DNA of 53,270 bases from Thermoplasma sp. (GCF_008709555.1 NZ_VYIJ01000010.1:1-53270); one strand, 5' to 3'; numbered from the stretch's first letter, positions 43,552-53,270 are shown. Translations and numbers: made by a program. The notes: generated by a model not told the origin, from the letters alone.

Positions 43552-44849
43552 GCCTCCTCACCACCGAACCTCACAGAATCAATTGCCGGCCTCCTTGACA
43601 GGAAGAGTATCGAAACGAAAACCGCTACCAGGACGATGGCGTATATCAGGTCTATCATAACATCTGAAGTTGCGTCGGCTATGATTGAATATGCAAGTGT
43701 GATCGTAAGTATGACGAACGATACAGACAGTATGGCCATTGAAAGCCTTTTCCTGTTTGAAAGCATCCATCTGGAAAGTGACGCCGTGGATATCAGATGC
43801 ACTGTTAAATACATTGATGACACTATGCCGCTTACAACAATAAAACCGTAGAATGACCCAATGGTCAGATAAAGACCCCAGGATATCGCGATGTTCAGCA
43901 GGAAGACCAGAGCATAGAACCTGCGCTTCCCCATATAAAGTATATTATCAAGAGACATACGCGCAACAGCGTTCCTGAACGAGTTGAGATAGCCTATGGT
44001 GAGATTGAATGAGCTGGACAGCGAAAAAAATATGAAAGCATAATAGACCATAGATCCTGCTGAAGATCTGATGTAATCCACGATTATATAAGGGTTCATT
44101 GAATAGGAAAGCATTCTTCCGCCCAGGAATGCCTGGACAGCGTATGCCGAAATTGACATCAGAATGCCGGACGCAAAGAAGGCCAGGATAATTCCAAGCG
44201 GTACCGTCTTCTTGCCATTCTTGGTATTCTCCGTTATGAAGAATGCCGATCCGGAACCTGAGAACATGAGCATTCCAAATAGAAGCCCGCTCCAGAGGCC
44301 GCCTCCAGTGAAATCTATCCGACTTATTCCCGGAACGGTACCCTCTGGACGGATCAGCATGATCGCGTCGAGCATGATTATGAAAGCGACCTCCGCCAGT
44401 CCCAGCATCTTCATGGTGTCAACAGATCTGCCCACTCCCCTCGATATAACGTACAGAGCAAGTGTGGTGTAAGCCACCGGTATGATCATTTCGATGTAGA
44501 TGCTGTTTAAAAAGAACGATGCGAATGACATCAGAAAAAGCGTTATGGATGGCAATGCGGAGAAACCGTAGATGAGATAGAGATAAGCGGTGGCAACACC
44601 GGCCCTTTTCCCGGAGATCGTACCAGTGATGGCATAGTATCCGCCATTAGATCTTATCAGCGATGAGGCCCTGTATGGCATATAGATGTTGAAAGCGGAG
44701 AAGCCAAAGGCTATGATCACTATGTAAAATATGGCCTTATAGTCTATAGCCGCAATGATCGAGAAGAGACCAATTATGTTCAGCATAGGCCCTATTGAAG
44801 ACAGAGATTGGAAGAATGGACCAATAGAACCGGAAATGGAGTTGTTCAC
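43548..44849 (-). CDS. APC superfamily permease
   Basis: A 433-residue membrane protein with about 12 transmembrane helices of the amino acid-polyamine-organocation type. The opening PFFQSLSSIGPMLNIIGLFS and the YRASSLIRSNGGYYAITGTI segment match helix 1 and the helix 2/3 loop of the family, and GLLFGMLMFSGSGSAFFITE matches helix 6. It carries a small solute, unknown here. ATGA overlap with the CobT-like gene and cobD 84 bp upstream suggest a cobamide-related solute. Confidence 0.85.
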   Translation of the reverse strand: MNNSISGSIGPFFQSLSSIGPMLNIIGLFSIIAAIDYKAIFYIVIIAFGFSAFNIYMPYRASSLIRSNGGYYAITGTISGKRAGVATAYLYLIYGFSALPSITLFLMSFASFFLNSIYIEMIIPVAYTTLALYVISRGVGRSVDTMKMLGLAEVAFIIMLDAIMLIRPEGTVPGISRIDFTGGGLWSGLLFGMLMFSGSGSAFFITENTKNGKKTVPLGIILAFFASGILMSISAYAVQAFLGGRMLSYSMNPYIIVDYIRSSAGSMVYYAFIFFSLSSSFNLTIGYLNSFRNAVARMSLDNILYMGKRRFYALVFLLNIAISWGLYLTIGSFYGFIVVSGIVSSMYLTVHLISTASLSRWMLSNRKRLSMAILSVSFVILTITLAYSIIADATSDVMIDLIYAIVLVAVFVSILFLSRRPAIDSVRFGGEEA

Positions 44850-44933
44850 GGAAGTTTATTTGACTTCATTATAAGAAATTTTAGTCATTACCTCTGGATG
44901 AGGAGATGCTGAAGGACAGATACTGTACGAATA

Positions 44934-45866
44934 TCACATGAGGAAGGCCATTGCGACCAGGAGCGGCAGAATGAATATTATTGTGTACGAATAAACCGCG
45001 ACGTAGAAGACCCGCATGGAGCGCTCTATATCCCTAACCGATGGTTGGTACCCATCATCGTTAACTATGTATGAACCCTTCTTTTCAAGCCTAAGATTTA
45101 GTGCACATGCCATGGTTGAAATTGGCCAGCCAGCATTCACGCTGTCAAACCTGCTGACATACTTGCGCGGGCTTATCACCTTATGCCTGTAGTTCAGCAC
45201 GTCTGCGGAGAACCCTATGAAGAACCAGGATAGCCTGGCAGGTATGTAATTTATGACGGTATCCATGAAGGCTGAGAACCTTCCGAATTCGAAGTTCTCC
45301 CTGTCCTTGTAGCCATACATTGAGTCCATGGTGTTTATTATTCTCGCCACGAAGGCCCCTGGTATGCCAAGGAATATGAAGAAAAAAAGCGGCGTCATAT
45401 ACCCATCAACGAGGCCCTCCGCGATCGTCTCTATGGCTGCAGACGATATCTCATTCTCATTCAGATTAGATGTATCTCTTCTAACGACCCTTGAAAGGTA
45501 CACCCTTGCATCATTTATGTTTCCGTTCTTGAGGGATTCCACAATTAGCCTTATATGGTCTCCCATTGAAGAGATTGAAAAGGTTGTTTTAAGAACGATC
45601 ATGGAAACAATGACATATATGACCACAACAAAGCTTGAAAGATATATTGCAAGAAAATACGGTACTGCCGTTATGACAATAACTGATACCGCAAAGACAG
45701 AACCCGATATTATCCTGTTGTCGTGATGCCTGAAGTAATTCTCTATCCTCTTTGAGACCCTGCCGGAGAAAACAACCGGGTGTATGTATTCCTTTGGTTC
45801 GCCGAATATTATGTCAACTGCGATCGCGCCTATCAGTATTATTATCATTATGATTAGATTATTCAT
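44934..45866 (-). CDS. cobD: Adenosylcobinamide-phosphate synthase
   Basis: A 310-residue CobD/CbiB membrane protein, which attaches aminopropanol (phosphate) to adenosylcobyric acid. The N-terminal DIIFGEPKEYIHPVVFSGRV matches the family DxxxGdP...HPV motif, ETIAEGLVDGYMTPLFFF is the second signature, and NAGWPISTMACALNLRLEKK the third. Five to six membrane helices are visible. Alternative name cbiB. Confidence 0.93.
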   Translation of the reverse strand: MNNLIIMIIILIGAIAVDIIFGEPKEYIHPVVFSGRVSKRIENYFRHHDNRIISGSVFAVSVIVITAVPYFLAIYLSSFVVVIYVIVSMIVLKTTFSISSMGDHIRLIVESLKNGNINDARVYLSRVVRRDTSNLNENEISSAAIETIAEGLVDGYMTPLFFFIFLGIPGAFVARIINTMDSMYGYKDRENFEFGRFSAFMDTVINYIPARLSWFFIGFSADVLNYRHKVISPRKYVSRFDSVNAGWPISTMACALNLRLEKKGSYIVNDDGYQPSVRDIERSMRVFYVAVYSYTIIFILPLLVAMAFLM

Positions 45867-46235
45867 ATGTTCACCAGTTTCCCGGCTGCAACCACCTGTT
45901 TATATTGTCTTACACGCTGCACTGTGACCAGATCCGGCATGTGGCCACGAATTGCTCCTACTTACCAGAATAATTTGTTATTTATAAAGAAGTTGGAGAT
46001 TGGAAAGGAAACGCTGGAAGGATCAAACTCAGTATCGAGGTGCTGACGAAAACCATGAGGTATTGTTCTGATGCTAATCATGTGCACATTGCCATCATTC
46101 GCATCAGCAATACCATGAACGAACAAATGGATATTGGCCCATGGGGAATGGCTTCATTGGGCACCTGCAGATCGATTATCATCGAAAAGTATGAATATCC
46201 AATTGGATAGCATAACGGCCCTCAAAAAGAATTTA
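45867..46235. other. cobD-cobQ spacer with open frame and hairpin
   Basis: A 369-bp spacer between two leftward cobamide genes. A TTATTTATAAAG element (about 45976-45987) precedes a rightward open frame from about 45973 to TAG 46210 (possible GTG 46040 or ATG 46055 start, 52 to 57 codons). Its sequence does not look like a known protein, and I do not call it as a gene. The strong inverted repeat 46059-46114 lies inside it. Confidence 0.5.
46059..46114. repeat. Long imperfect inverted repeat (hairpin)
   Basis: Left arm GGTATTG (46059-46065), TT bulge, CTGATGC (46068-46074), AAT (46076-46078), ATG (46080-46082) pair with CAATACC, GCATCAG, ATT and CAT in the right arm (46093-46114). That gives about 20 base pairs with a 10-nt loop and two mismatches. 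It could be an RNA hairpin upstream of cobD, a mobile-element relic, or a terminator of cobQ transcription. Confidence 0.6.
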
Positions 46236-47651
46236 TCAGTGGTCCTTTCCATCGACATAAGATAGGATATCTTCCAGATCTATGCTGTTCCTAACCACAG
46301 TGGCAAACCTATCTATCTCCTTTCTGAGATGCTCTTCGGGATCGCCTATATCACTTCCTGTCATGAACCTGAATACTGATCTGTTCTCAAGTATTCCATG
46401 TATATTTGTACCAAAGATCATGCGATCCCTATCCAGGTTTCCTTCCGGACCGTATGTTGTCTCATTCATGTGCTCGTCCCCCAGGTTAGATACCATGCCA
46501 TAATGGATCTCGTATCCCTCCTCCCATGGGCCATCCATAAGGCTGTTATGGACACGGTACCTTACGGATCTCGTTGTCTTCATTTTCTCATAGTGGGTCT
46601 GTGCTCTCAGCAGCCCAAGCCCCTCCACAGACACACCATCCATGGTTATCCTCTGACCCAGCATCTGGTATCCACCGCATATTCCCAGTATCTTTGCCCT
46701 CCCGGCGTTTTCAAGGATCTTCATGAAAATCCCGCTTCTCCTCACATATTCAAGGTCGGCGAACACGTTCTTTGATCCTGGAAGTATGATGAGATCCGCC
46801 TCCGAAATATCTGATGCATTTTCGGCCGTTACATAATTGTATCCTGTATCCGTGTATATGAGCGGATCGAGATCGCTGTAATTCTCCATGAAAGGGTATC
46901 GAATGACCACTATCTTCGAACCCTTTGACCTTGGGTGATCGTAGTCGAACGAGTCCTCACCGGGAAGCCTGTTTTCCGAATACGGAACAACGCCTATCAC
47001 CTTCTTTCCTGTTAGGTCCTGCAGCTTAACTATTCCTGCATCGAGCATCGAGGCGTCACCACGCATCTTGTTTATGACCAACCAGCGAACAAGATCAGGT
47101 CTGGGCATTAGCGATATTGTACCATATATTGACGCGAAGACTCCACCACGCTCTATGTCTCCAACGAGCATCGCAGGAGTATTGTAAATCGATGAAACGT
47201 AAATGTTCGCCAGATCCCTGTCCAGCAGGTTTATCTCTGCAGGGGATCCCGCGCCCTCAGCAACGATGACATCGTGTTCGCCAGCCATCCTGTCAATGGC
47301 CGACCTTATTGCCCTTCCGCCCTCTTTCTTTATGAACTCGTAATATTCTCCAACTGATTTCTTACCCAGGGACTTTCCGAAAAGTATGACTTGGCTTGCA
47401 CCCATGCCCTCAGGTTTCAGCAGTATCGGATTCATGAACCTGGTCGGGACGGTATTTGCGGCCTTTGCCTGAAGCCACTGTGCCCTGGCTATCTCATACT
47501 CACCCTCAACAATTACTGAGTTTAGCGACATGTTTACGGCCTTAAATGGCGCGACCCTGTATCCCATTCCTGAGAGTATCCTGGTGATCGCCATGGCTAT
47601 GGTAGTTTTACCTGACCCAGAGGATGTTCCCAGCACCTGAATCATCTTCAT
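46236..47651 (-). CDS. cobQ: Cobyric acid synthase
   Basis: A CobQ protein that amidates four carboxyl groups of adenosylcobyrinic acid a,c-diamide with glutamine and ATP. It has the synthetase loop VLGTSSGSGKTTIAMAI near its start, MRGDASMLDAGIVKL, and a class I amidotransferase domain with Cys in ILGICGGYQMLG and His in YEIHYGMVS and NIHGILEN. I place the start at ATG 47651 (MKMIQVLGTSSG, 471 residues); the frame opens at TTG 47684, inside the upstream gene's end. Confidence 0.94.
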   Translation of the reverse strand: MKMIQVLGTSSGSGKTTIAMAITRILSGMGYRVAPFKAVNMSLNSVIVEGEYEIARAQWLQAKAANTVPTRFMNPILLKPEGMGASQVILFGKSLGKKSVGEYYEFIKKEGGRAIRSAIDRMAGEHDVIVAEGAGSPAEINLLDRDLANIYVSSIYNTPAMLVGDIERGGVFASIYGTISLMPRPDLVRWLVINKMRGDASMLDAGIVKLQDLTGKKVIGVVPYSENRLPGEDSFDYDHPRSKGSKIVVIRYPFMENYSDLDPLIYTDTGYNYVTAENASDISEADLIILPGSKNVFADLEYVRRSGIFMKILENAGRAKILGICGGYQMLGQRITMDGVSVEGLGLLRAQTHYEKMKTTRSVRYRVHNSLMDGPWEEGYEIHYGMVSNLGDEHMNETTYGPEGNLDRDRMIFGTNIHGILENRSVFRFMTGSDIGDPEEHLRKEIDRFATVVRNSIDLEDILSYVDGKDH

Positions 47652-47673
47652 GCCACTCGACCATCCACGGATC

Positions 47674-48366
47674 TCAGGTTCCAAGAAATCTCATTATCCA
47701 TGGTCTCCTTGGAAGGATATCGCGGGTTTTATACTTTCGTCCAAGCTGCCTGTACATGTCCTCCATCATCGAGTCCATTGTACCTATCCCGTCTATCAGA
47801 TGGTTCTCCATCGCCATCGACGGGGAAAATATCTGCCCCTGTGCAATATCGTCCATCTTATCTGCCGGGATATTCCTCTCCGACATGACAGAATCCCTGA
47901 ATTTCATGTACACGTCGTTCAGAACCCTCATGTAGTGTTCGTTCTCCTCTTCGCTTGGCTCCCTGTATGATGATAGCATGTCCTTGTATCTGCCAACCTT
48001 ATACACCTTCATCTCGACGCCAAGTTTGTCGAGCAGTGGCTTTATGTATGGTATCATAGATATGACTCCTATAGACCCGATGAGTGAAGTTTCAAGCGAA
48101 TATATCCTCGAGGATCCGGTGGATATCCAGTAGGCACCGGAGGCGCATATACCCTGTATGAAAGAGTATACGGGCTTCTTCTTCCTGATCTTACGGATCA
48201 TCTCGAACATAAGCTGCGAAGCGACAGCGTCACCGCCACCGGAGTTGAAAACCAAGACCAGGCCAGCAACCGATTTCTTGCTTTCGGCAAAGGATAGTAT
48301 GGGATAATACGATCTATAAAGCTGTTGAGTTATAGTTCCCTCTATCCTGGTTCTGAGTATGTACAC
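47674..48366 (-). CDS. SppA/S49 family serine protease, no membrane anchor
   Basis: A 230-residue signal peptide peptidase-like protein. The nucleophile Ser is in GICASGAYWIS (about residues 90-100) and the general-base Lys in VYKVGRYKDMLS (about 142-153). VFNSGGGDAVASQ is the oxyanion region, and SLIGSIGV follows. Unlike usual SppA it has no N-terminal signal anchor, and the chain starts directly with the protease domain, so it is probably cytoplasmic or peripheral. It lies just before cobQ in the same direction, possibly by chance. Confidence 0.86.
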   Translation of the reverse strand: MYILRTRIEGTITQQLYRSYYPILSFAESKKSVAGLVLVFNSGGGDAVASQLMFEMIRKIRKKKPVYSFIQGICASGAYWISTGSSRIYSLETSLIGSIGVISMIPYIKPLLDKLGVEMKVYKVGRYKDMLSSYREPSEEENEHYMRVLNDVYMKFRDSVMSERNIPADKMDDIAQGQIFSPSMAMENHLIDGIGTMDSMMEDMYRQLGRKYKTRDILPRRPWIMRFLGT

Positions 48367-48455
48367 AAATACCTATCAAATATCATCTATTTAGTGTTTT
48401 GATCCGCATCTAAACAAGATATCAGGCAAGGCCGATACAGCACCATCCGGATATT

Positions 48456-49100
48456 TTATGGAAGATCCGCCGCCTTCGCTATTTCAGCGTTGATCGCTTC
48501 AGCTGCGGCAAGAGGATCGGCACTCTCATATATCGATCTTCCCACTATGACCAGATCCGCACCGGCTTTTATGGCATCCGCTGCCTTTCCGCCCTGCGAT
48601 CCTATGCCCGGAGACATTATCATTTTCATGGTACGTTTCCTTATCTTCGAAAGATCCGATAACCTGTTTCCAGGTGCTATGTATCCGTATACGCCAGCCC
48701 TCTCAGATATGTCCATGAGCCGCTCATAGTTCCCATTGATGAGGTCTGCCCCGGGATGCGACATGGCTACCACGGAGAATACCTTCATATCACCGGAAGC
48801 TTCCACAACCGATCGAAGTGATTCAAGGCCTGTGAATGAATGTGATATTATGCCCCAGGCTCCCTGATCCCTGGCAAATCTAGCTATAATGCTGTTCGTA
48901 TTTGGTATGTCGGCTATCTTGAAATCGCATACCACCCTGGATATCTTCGCGATATCCCCAATTACAGATCCTGAACCGGCAAGAACCAGCGGCCAGTTGA
49001 TCTTGATGGCAAATACGTTCTTCCCCAAGGATCTGGCAATTCTGATTGCTCGTTCCCTGTCCGTTATGTCCAGCGCCACCACGAGCCTTGATTCTGACAT
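48456..49100 (-). CDS. pyrF: Orotidine 5'-phosphate decarboxylase
   Basis: A 214-residue OMP decarboxylase, last step to UMP. The catalytic DFKIADIPNT (about residues 58-67) is intact, with LVVALDITDRERA at the start, the phosphate-gripping MSPGIGSQGG and LVIVGRSIYES at the end. It is the archaeal size. The IS relic follows upstream of its start, and its promoter lies in the 49101-49290 part of that spacer. Confidence 0.95.
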   Translation of the reverse strand: MSESRLVVALDITDRERAIRIARSLGKNVFAIKINWPLVLAGSGSVIGDIAKISRVVCDFKIADIPNTNSIIARFARDQGAWGIISHSFTGLESLRSVVEASGDMKVFSVVAMSHPGADLINGNYERLMDISERAGVYGYIAPGNRLSDLSKIRKRTMKMIMSPGIGSQGGKAADAIKAGADLVIVGRSIYESADPLAAAEAINAEIAKAADLP

Positions 49101-49293
49101 CTGAAAGGGATTATCAGGTTAAAGAAAATGTTTCCCTGATCATCGATTAAAGGAAGGTTAGGGGTTTGAGGAGATCTACAAGTCTCAACAGCTTCAGCTA
49201 TGATATACACGGGCTTACTCCAATAGAAAGATCTATTGATAGTTTTTCTATTTTTCTTCACATATCCTTCACGAAGACCAAGTGATGTGATAC

Positions 49294-49458
49294 ATAAGTA
49301 GGATCGGTACGATCCGAATCAACACCTGTGGAGATAGCAACCTCCTTAAACCTGTTTCCAGACGTAGATCAAAATAGAGTTTCCAACGAAGGGGAACTGC
49401 GATATGTTTGTATTGGGATCGAGTTTGGTCGCTGAAGCAGGAAGCTCTGAAACTTTAG
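49294..49458 (+). pseudogene. tnpB C-terminal remnant (IS200/IS605 type)
   Basis: A single plus-strand frame reads ISRIGTIRINTCGDSNLL..., then a stop at 49375, then SFQRRG... and WSLKQEALKL* ending at 49458. INxCGD and the closing (M/L)KQEA are typical C-terminal patterns of the TnpB/IS1341 transposon proteins. One in-frame stop and loss of everything before this show a dead relic. The part 49101-49290 to its left has no clear TnpB frame. This fixes that a member of IS200/IS605 once inserted here, with only about 165 bp of gene left. Confidence 0.75.
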
Positions 49459-49474
49459 CGAGGAGCAGCTCACT
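49426..49474 (+). mobile_element. IS200/IS605 right-end-like sequence next to ftsZ
   Basis: After the tnpB relic the DNA reads GAAGCAGGAAGCTC, then TTTAG and GGAGCAGCTCAC, a short imperfect hairpin (GCTC with GAGC) of the kind found at the right end of IS200/IS605 elements, where TnpB guide RNA ends. It stops 1 bp from the ftsZ stop codon (TAG on the minus strand, 49477-49475). The left end was not found. Confidence 0.6.
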
Positions 49475-51226
<1,752 letters not shown>

Positions 51227-52024
51227 TTGAAAAAATATGACATCTCCAAATTTATCTTGGCGATCGGTGTTGCAGCATTTGTAATCGCCCCGTCAGTTGC
51301 CTTTTCTTTGCCTGCGAGTAATAATTCGGCCCAAGACAATTCCATTGTCACCAACGGCGCAAAGATGATCTTCAATCAGCTCGTACAGTTCTCAGGTAAG
51401 GAAAGCACGGTTTACTTCAACTTTTCCGCCTTCATGACGTCAAGCTCTTCTGATTACATTATATATGTGGTAAATACCTATATAACAGCAGATTCAAACA
51501 ATGGGTACTGGGTTGCGGGAAACGAGCCAAACGGCGGTCAATGGTCAGGTCTAAGCTCCTTCACGAATCCGGAATGGGATATCGTGCCGATAGGAACTGG
51601 AGTGACTCCGACAGCGGCTGAATTCAATCAATATTCACCAAACAATGTTATGGAAGAGGGCAGTGCCGGCACCATAACCGTTGGTATCAGCGATACCGCA
51701 GCCCAGACAGTGTACGATTCTTCGCTCTCCTCTACATACTCCGTCGAATTCTCCTACAATGTGCCCATGTTCGAATTGACTCAAACATCTATGACAGACA
51801 GCAATGCTACGTTTGTGTTCTCCAACGATCTTGCCAGTACAGGGCAACACCCACTGGCAACCTCGTTCATGACGGCAGTATCAGTGGAAGGAAGCGGGCC
51901 ATATGACTACGTATCATTGACGGAGGGCGGCCATTTTGCTCATTACTGGGGATGGTTAAATGCATTTACCCATTACTATTGGGTTGAAAATGGCTATGTG
52001 TATGGGATTCCAACGCAGCAATGA
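51227..52024 (+). CDS. Secreted surface protein of unknown function
   Basis: A 265-residue protein starting at TTG 51227, with a signal peptide (basic MKKYDISKF, then FILAIGVAAFVIAPSVAFSL, cleavage near SLPASNNSAQ). The mature part is rich in Ser, Thr, Asn, Tyr and Trp and poor in Cys and Lys, with sequons such as NFS and NAT, typical of exported archaeal beta-rich proteins. The C-terminal end is aromatic (GHFAHYWGWLNAFTHYYWVE). I recognise no family. The next two genes (anchored protein, ABC ATPase) follow in the same direction. Confidence 0.75.
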   Translation: MKKYDISKFILAIGVAAFVIAPSVAFSLPASNNSAQDNSIVTNGAKMIFNQLVQFSGKESTVYFNFSAFMTSSSSDYIIYVVNTYITADSNNGYWVAGNEPNGGQWSGLSSFTNPEWDIVPIGTGVTPTAAEFNQYSPNNVMEEGSAGTITVGISDTAAQTVYDSSLSSTYSVEFSYNVPMFELTQTSMTDSNATFVFSNDLASTGQHPLATSFMTAVSVEGSGPYDYVSLTEGGHFAHYWGWLNAFTHYYWVENGYVYGIPTQQ

Positions 52025-52070
52025 TATAATGACAATATTTATATTATAAATTTTATATGGTGGTTATAAA

Positions 52071-52628
52071 ATGGCCAGTCTGAGGAAAATAATAATTGCG
52101 GCATTGATAGCGCTGATTGTCCTCGTTTCAGGCATCGTCTATTATCATGACTATGTCAACGAGCATTCGCAGCCGTACATCGGCATAGATGTCAGCGTTA
52201 AGCCATTGAATAACGGCTCAGTGGCATTCTATATATCTGCGGTAATAAACTCAACAAACTCCCTGACAAAATTCACATTTCCGGAGACTCAATACATTGA
52301 GGGTATACATGTGTATTATGTCGGCCCGAACATAACTGATGCTAAAGATCTCAGCTCCGGAGTAATCCCTCCAGGCATGTCAAACGTTGATCTATCTGCT
52401 GTTGTACACTTCTATCTGTCAAACGAACATCCCAAGACCGTTGCATACTGGAATGAAACTGTATACAACTTCACCCCTCCACCATTCATGCCTGCGCCAA
52501 ATGGATACTACATAATGTATGCAGATATGGTAGTTGGCGCAGGTTCTGGTATTCCAAACCTCTTCTTACCAAGCGATTTCATAGTGGTTGACAACGGCAC
52601 TGTAAGTCTTGTCAGCTCTGCCAAATAG
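52071..52628 (+). CDS. Membrane-anchored surface protein
   Basis: A 185-residue protein with one N-terminal transmembrane anchor (IIIAALIALIVLVSGIVYY, about residues 7-25) and an outside domain with several N-glycosylation sequons (NGS, NST, NIT, NET, NFT, NGT). No catalytic motif is seen. The position between the secreted protein and an ABC ATPase gene (18 bp before it) suggests a partner in an export or surface-sensing system. Confidence 0.72.
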   Translation: MASLRKIIIAALIALIVLVSGIVYYHDYVNEHSQPYIGIDVSVKPLNNGSVAFYISAVINSTNSLTKFTFPETQYIEGIHVYYVGPNITDAKDLSSGVIPPGMSNVDLSAVVHFYLSNEHPKTVAYWNETVYNFTPPPFMPAPNGYYIMYADMVVGAGSGIPNLFLPSDFIVVDNGTVSLVSSAK

Positions 52629-52646
52629 CGAAAATATGGTGATGTG

Positions 52647-53270
52647 ATGAACGAAGTATTGCTGGAGATGACCAGCGTTGGCAAGAGATACGGAATCAGA
52701 AATACCAAAAAGGCCCTGGAAGGGTTCAGCGTATCGCTTCAGAAAGGCATGTGCCTTGCCCTTATCGGAAGGAATGGCGCTGGAAAGAGCACTGCGCTGA
52801 AGATAATGGCGAACGTGCTCAAACCCACCGAGGGTAGGGTTGCTGTGCACGGGAGGGTCTCCTACGTCCCCGAGAATATGGGTATATACCCGAATCTAAA
52901 TGTGGAAGAAAACGTGAAGTTCTTCTCCGATATATCGGAAGGGCATTCTGACTATGAGCGTATACTGTCAAGGCTGAACATTCTGGGCAGTTCCAAGGTT
53001 CTGGCATCGCAACTCTCCAAGGGTATGAGGAGGAAGCTGTCGGTGGCCGTAGCGATGGCACAGAATCCTGATGTTGTTATATTTGATGAACCGTTCGATG
53101 GGGTCGATCAGACTTCAAGTGAGGAGATCGTCGCCATGATCAGGGATATGAAGAAGCAAAACAAGGCTGTGGTACTTAGTTCCCACAACATATCGTACAT
53201 AGACGGCATAGCGGATGAGGTGATCGTGATAGACAGCGGGAGAATTGTAAGGAGAATAAAGCTTCCGCTG
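52647..53270 (+). CDS. ABC transporter ATP-binding protein (3' end outside window)
   Basis: The first 208 residues of an ABC ATPase, starting MNEVLLEMTSVGKRYG at ATG 52647, with a GGTGATGTG ribosome binding site directly before. Walker A is GRNGAGKST, the signature LSKGMRRKLSVA, Walker B VVIFDEPFDG and the switch His is in VLSSHNI. It belongs with the ABC-2 exporter ATPases. The frame is open to the last base of the window, and a permease gene is expected beyond. Confidence 0.9.
   Translation, partial: MNEVLLEMTSVGKRYGIRNTKKALEGFSVSLQKGMCLALIGRNGAGKSTALKIMANVLKPTEGRVAVHGRVSYVPENMGIYPNLNVEENVKFFSDISEGHSDYERILSRLNILGSSKVLASQLSKGMRRKLSVAVAMAQNPDVVIFDEPFDGVDQTSSEEIVAMIRDMKKQNKAVVLSSHNISYIDGIADEVIVIDSGRIVRRIKLPL

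Noticed and set aside
46055-46210. Small rightward frame (51 codons) in the cobD-cobQ spacer
   Set aside because: It contains the inverted repeat, has a composition unlike neighbouring proteins, and no family resemblance. I left it as part of the spacer note.
49101-49290. More of the tnpB gene to the left of the remnant (for example GLTPIERSIDS)
   Set aside because: The phrase resembles some IS proteins, but the frame breaks quickly and I could not connect it to the clear C-terminal part.

Overview
The window reads as a euryarchaeal chromosome segment, and I identify it as Thermoplasma acidophilum or a very close relative. A 90-residue bacterial HU-type protein (31149-31421) matches what I remember of the Thermoplasma histone-like protein HTa. 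An isopentenyl phosphate kinase with its catalytic His at residue 50, a type 2 IPP isomerase, CDP-archaeol synthase, archaeal DnaG, Pth2 and CobT-like genes are typical of archaea. Many genes have a TATA-like box about 25 nt before the start codon (leaderless mRNA), while genes inside operons have GGTGAT-type ribosome binding sites. Genes are packed tightly, often with 4-nt ATGA overlaps or convergent overlaps. There are no rRNA genes, no tRNAs that I could recognise and no CRISPR array.

Layout. 1-3800: AT-rich DNA, a pirin-YceI pair with a divergent HxlR regulator, then a protein disulfide oxidoreductase divergent from an AlaX editing protein with a perfect 20-bp palindrome between them. 3990-17420: central metabolism (PEP carboxykinase, BadF-type sugar kinase, enoyl-CoA hydratase, PRPP synthetase, KptA, isocitrate dehydrogenase, dehydroquinate dehydratase, threonine deaminase, aconitase), plus a regulator, an Mtq2-like methyltransferase and a membrane protein. 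17550-24590: PhoU/AbrB protein, Pth2, CarS, an XRE-CBS regulator with two perfect inverted repeats at its promoter, an MBL hydrolase, and a GNAT-IPK-IDI2-ZPR1 operon for isoprenoid (membrane lipid) synthesis. 24640-32520: HisRS, a Lon-like AAA+ ATPase without a protease domain overlapping dnaG, an endonuclease IV-like barrel protein, a COG4004-type small protein, a CopD-like membrane protein, HTa, and S7/S12 separated from the usual str neighbours. 32690-38600: PurM, an ABC exporter, a second MBL protein, an enolase-superfamily gluconate dehydratase, a RecA/KaiC-like protein that has lost its Walker motifs, and a CDGSH protein. 38640-38710: a C/D box guide RNA with textbook spacing. 38800-48370: PurN, thymidylate kinase, cystathionine gamma-synthase, dihydropteroate synthase, and a cobamide group (CobT-like, APC permease, CobD/CbiB, CobQ) with an SppA-like protease. 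48450-53270: PyrF, a decayed tnpB end touching the ftsZ stop codon, FtsZ, a 618-bp spacer, and a surface-protein/ABC ATPase operon that runs off the window.

Together: isocitrate dehydrogenase, aconitase and PEPCK serve the TCA cycle and gluconeogenesis. The gluconate dehydratase and the BadF-type kinase fit the Entner-Doudoroff branch. IPK/IDI2 and CarS feed ether-lipid synthesis. CobT-like, CobD and CobQ serve corrinoid salvage. The least expected items are the C/D sRNA downstream of purN, the paired operator-like repeats, the tnpB relic at ftsZ, the hairpin in the cobD-cobQ spacer, and the two ATPase-fold proteins that have lost their usual activity or partner domain.
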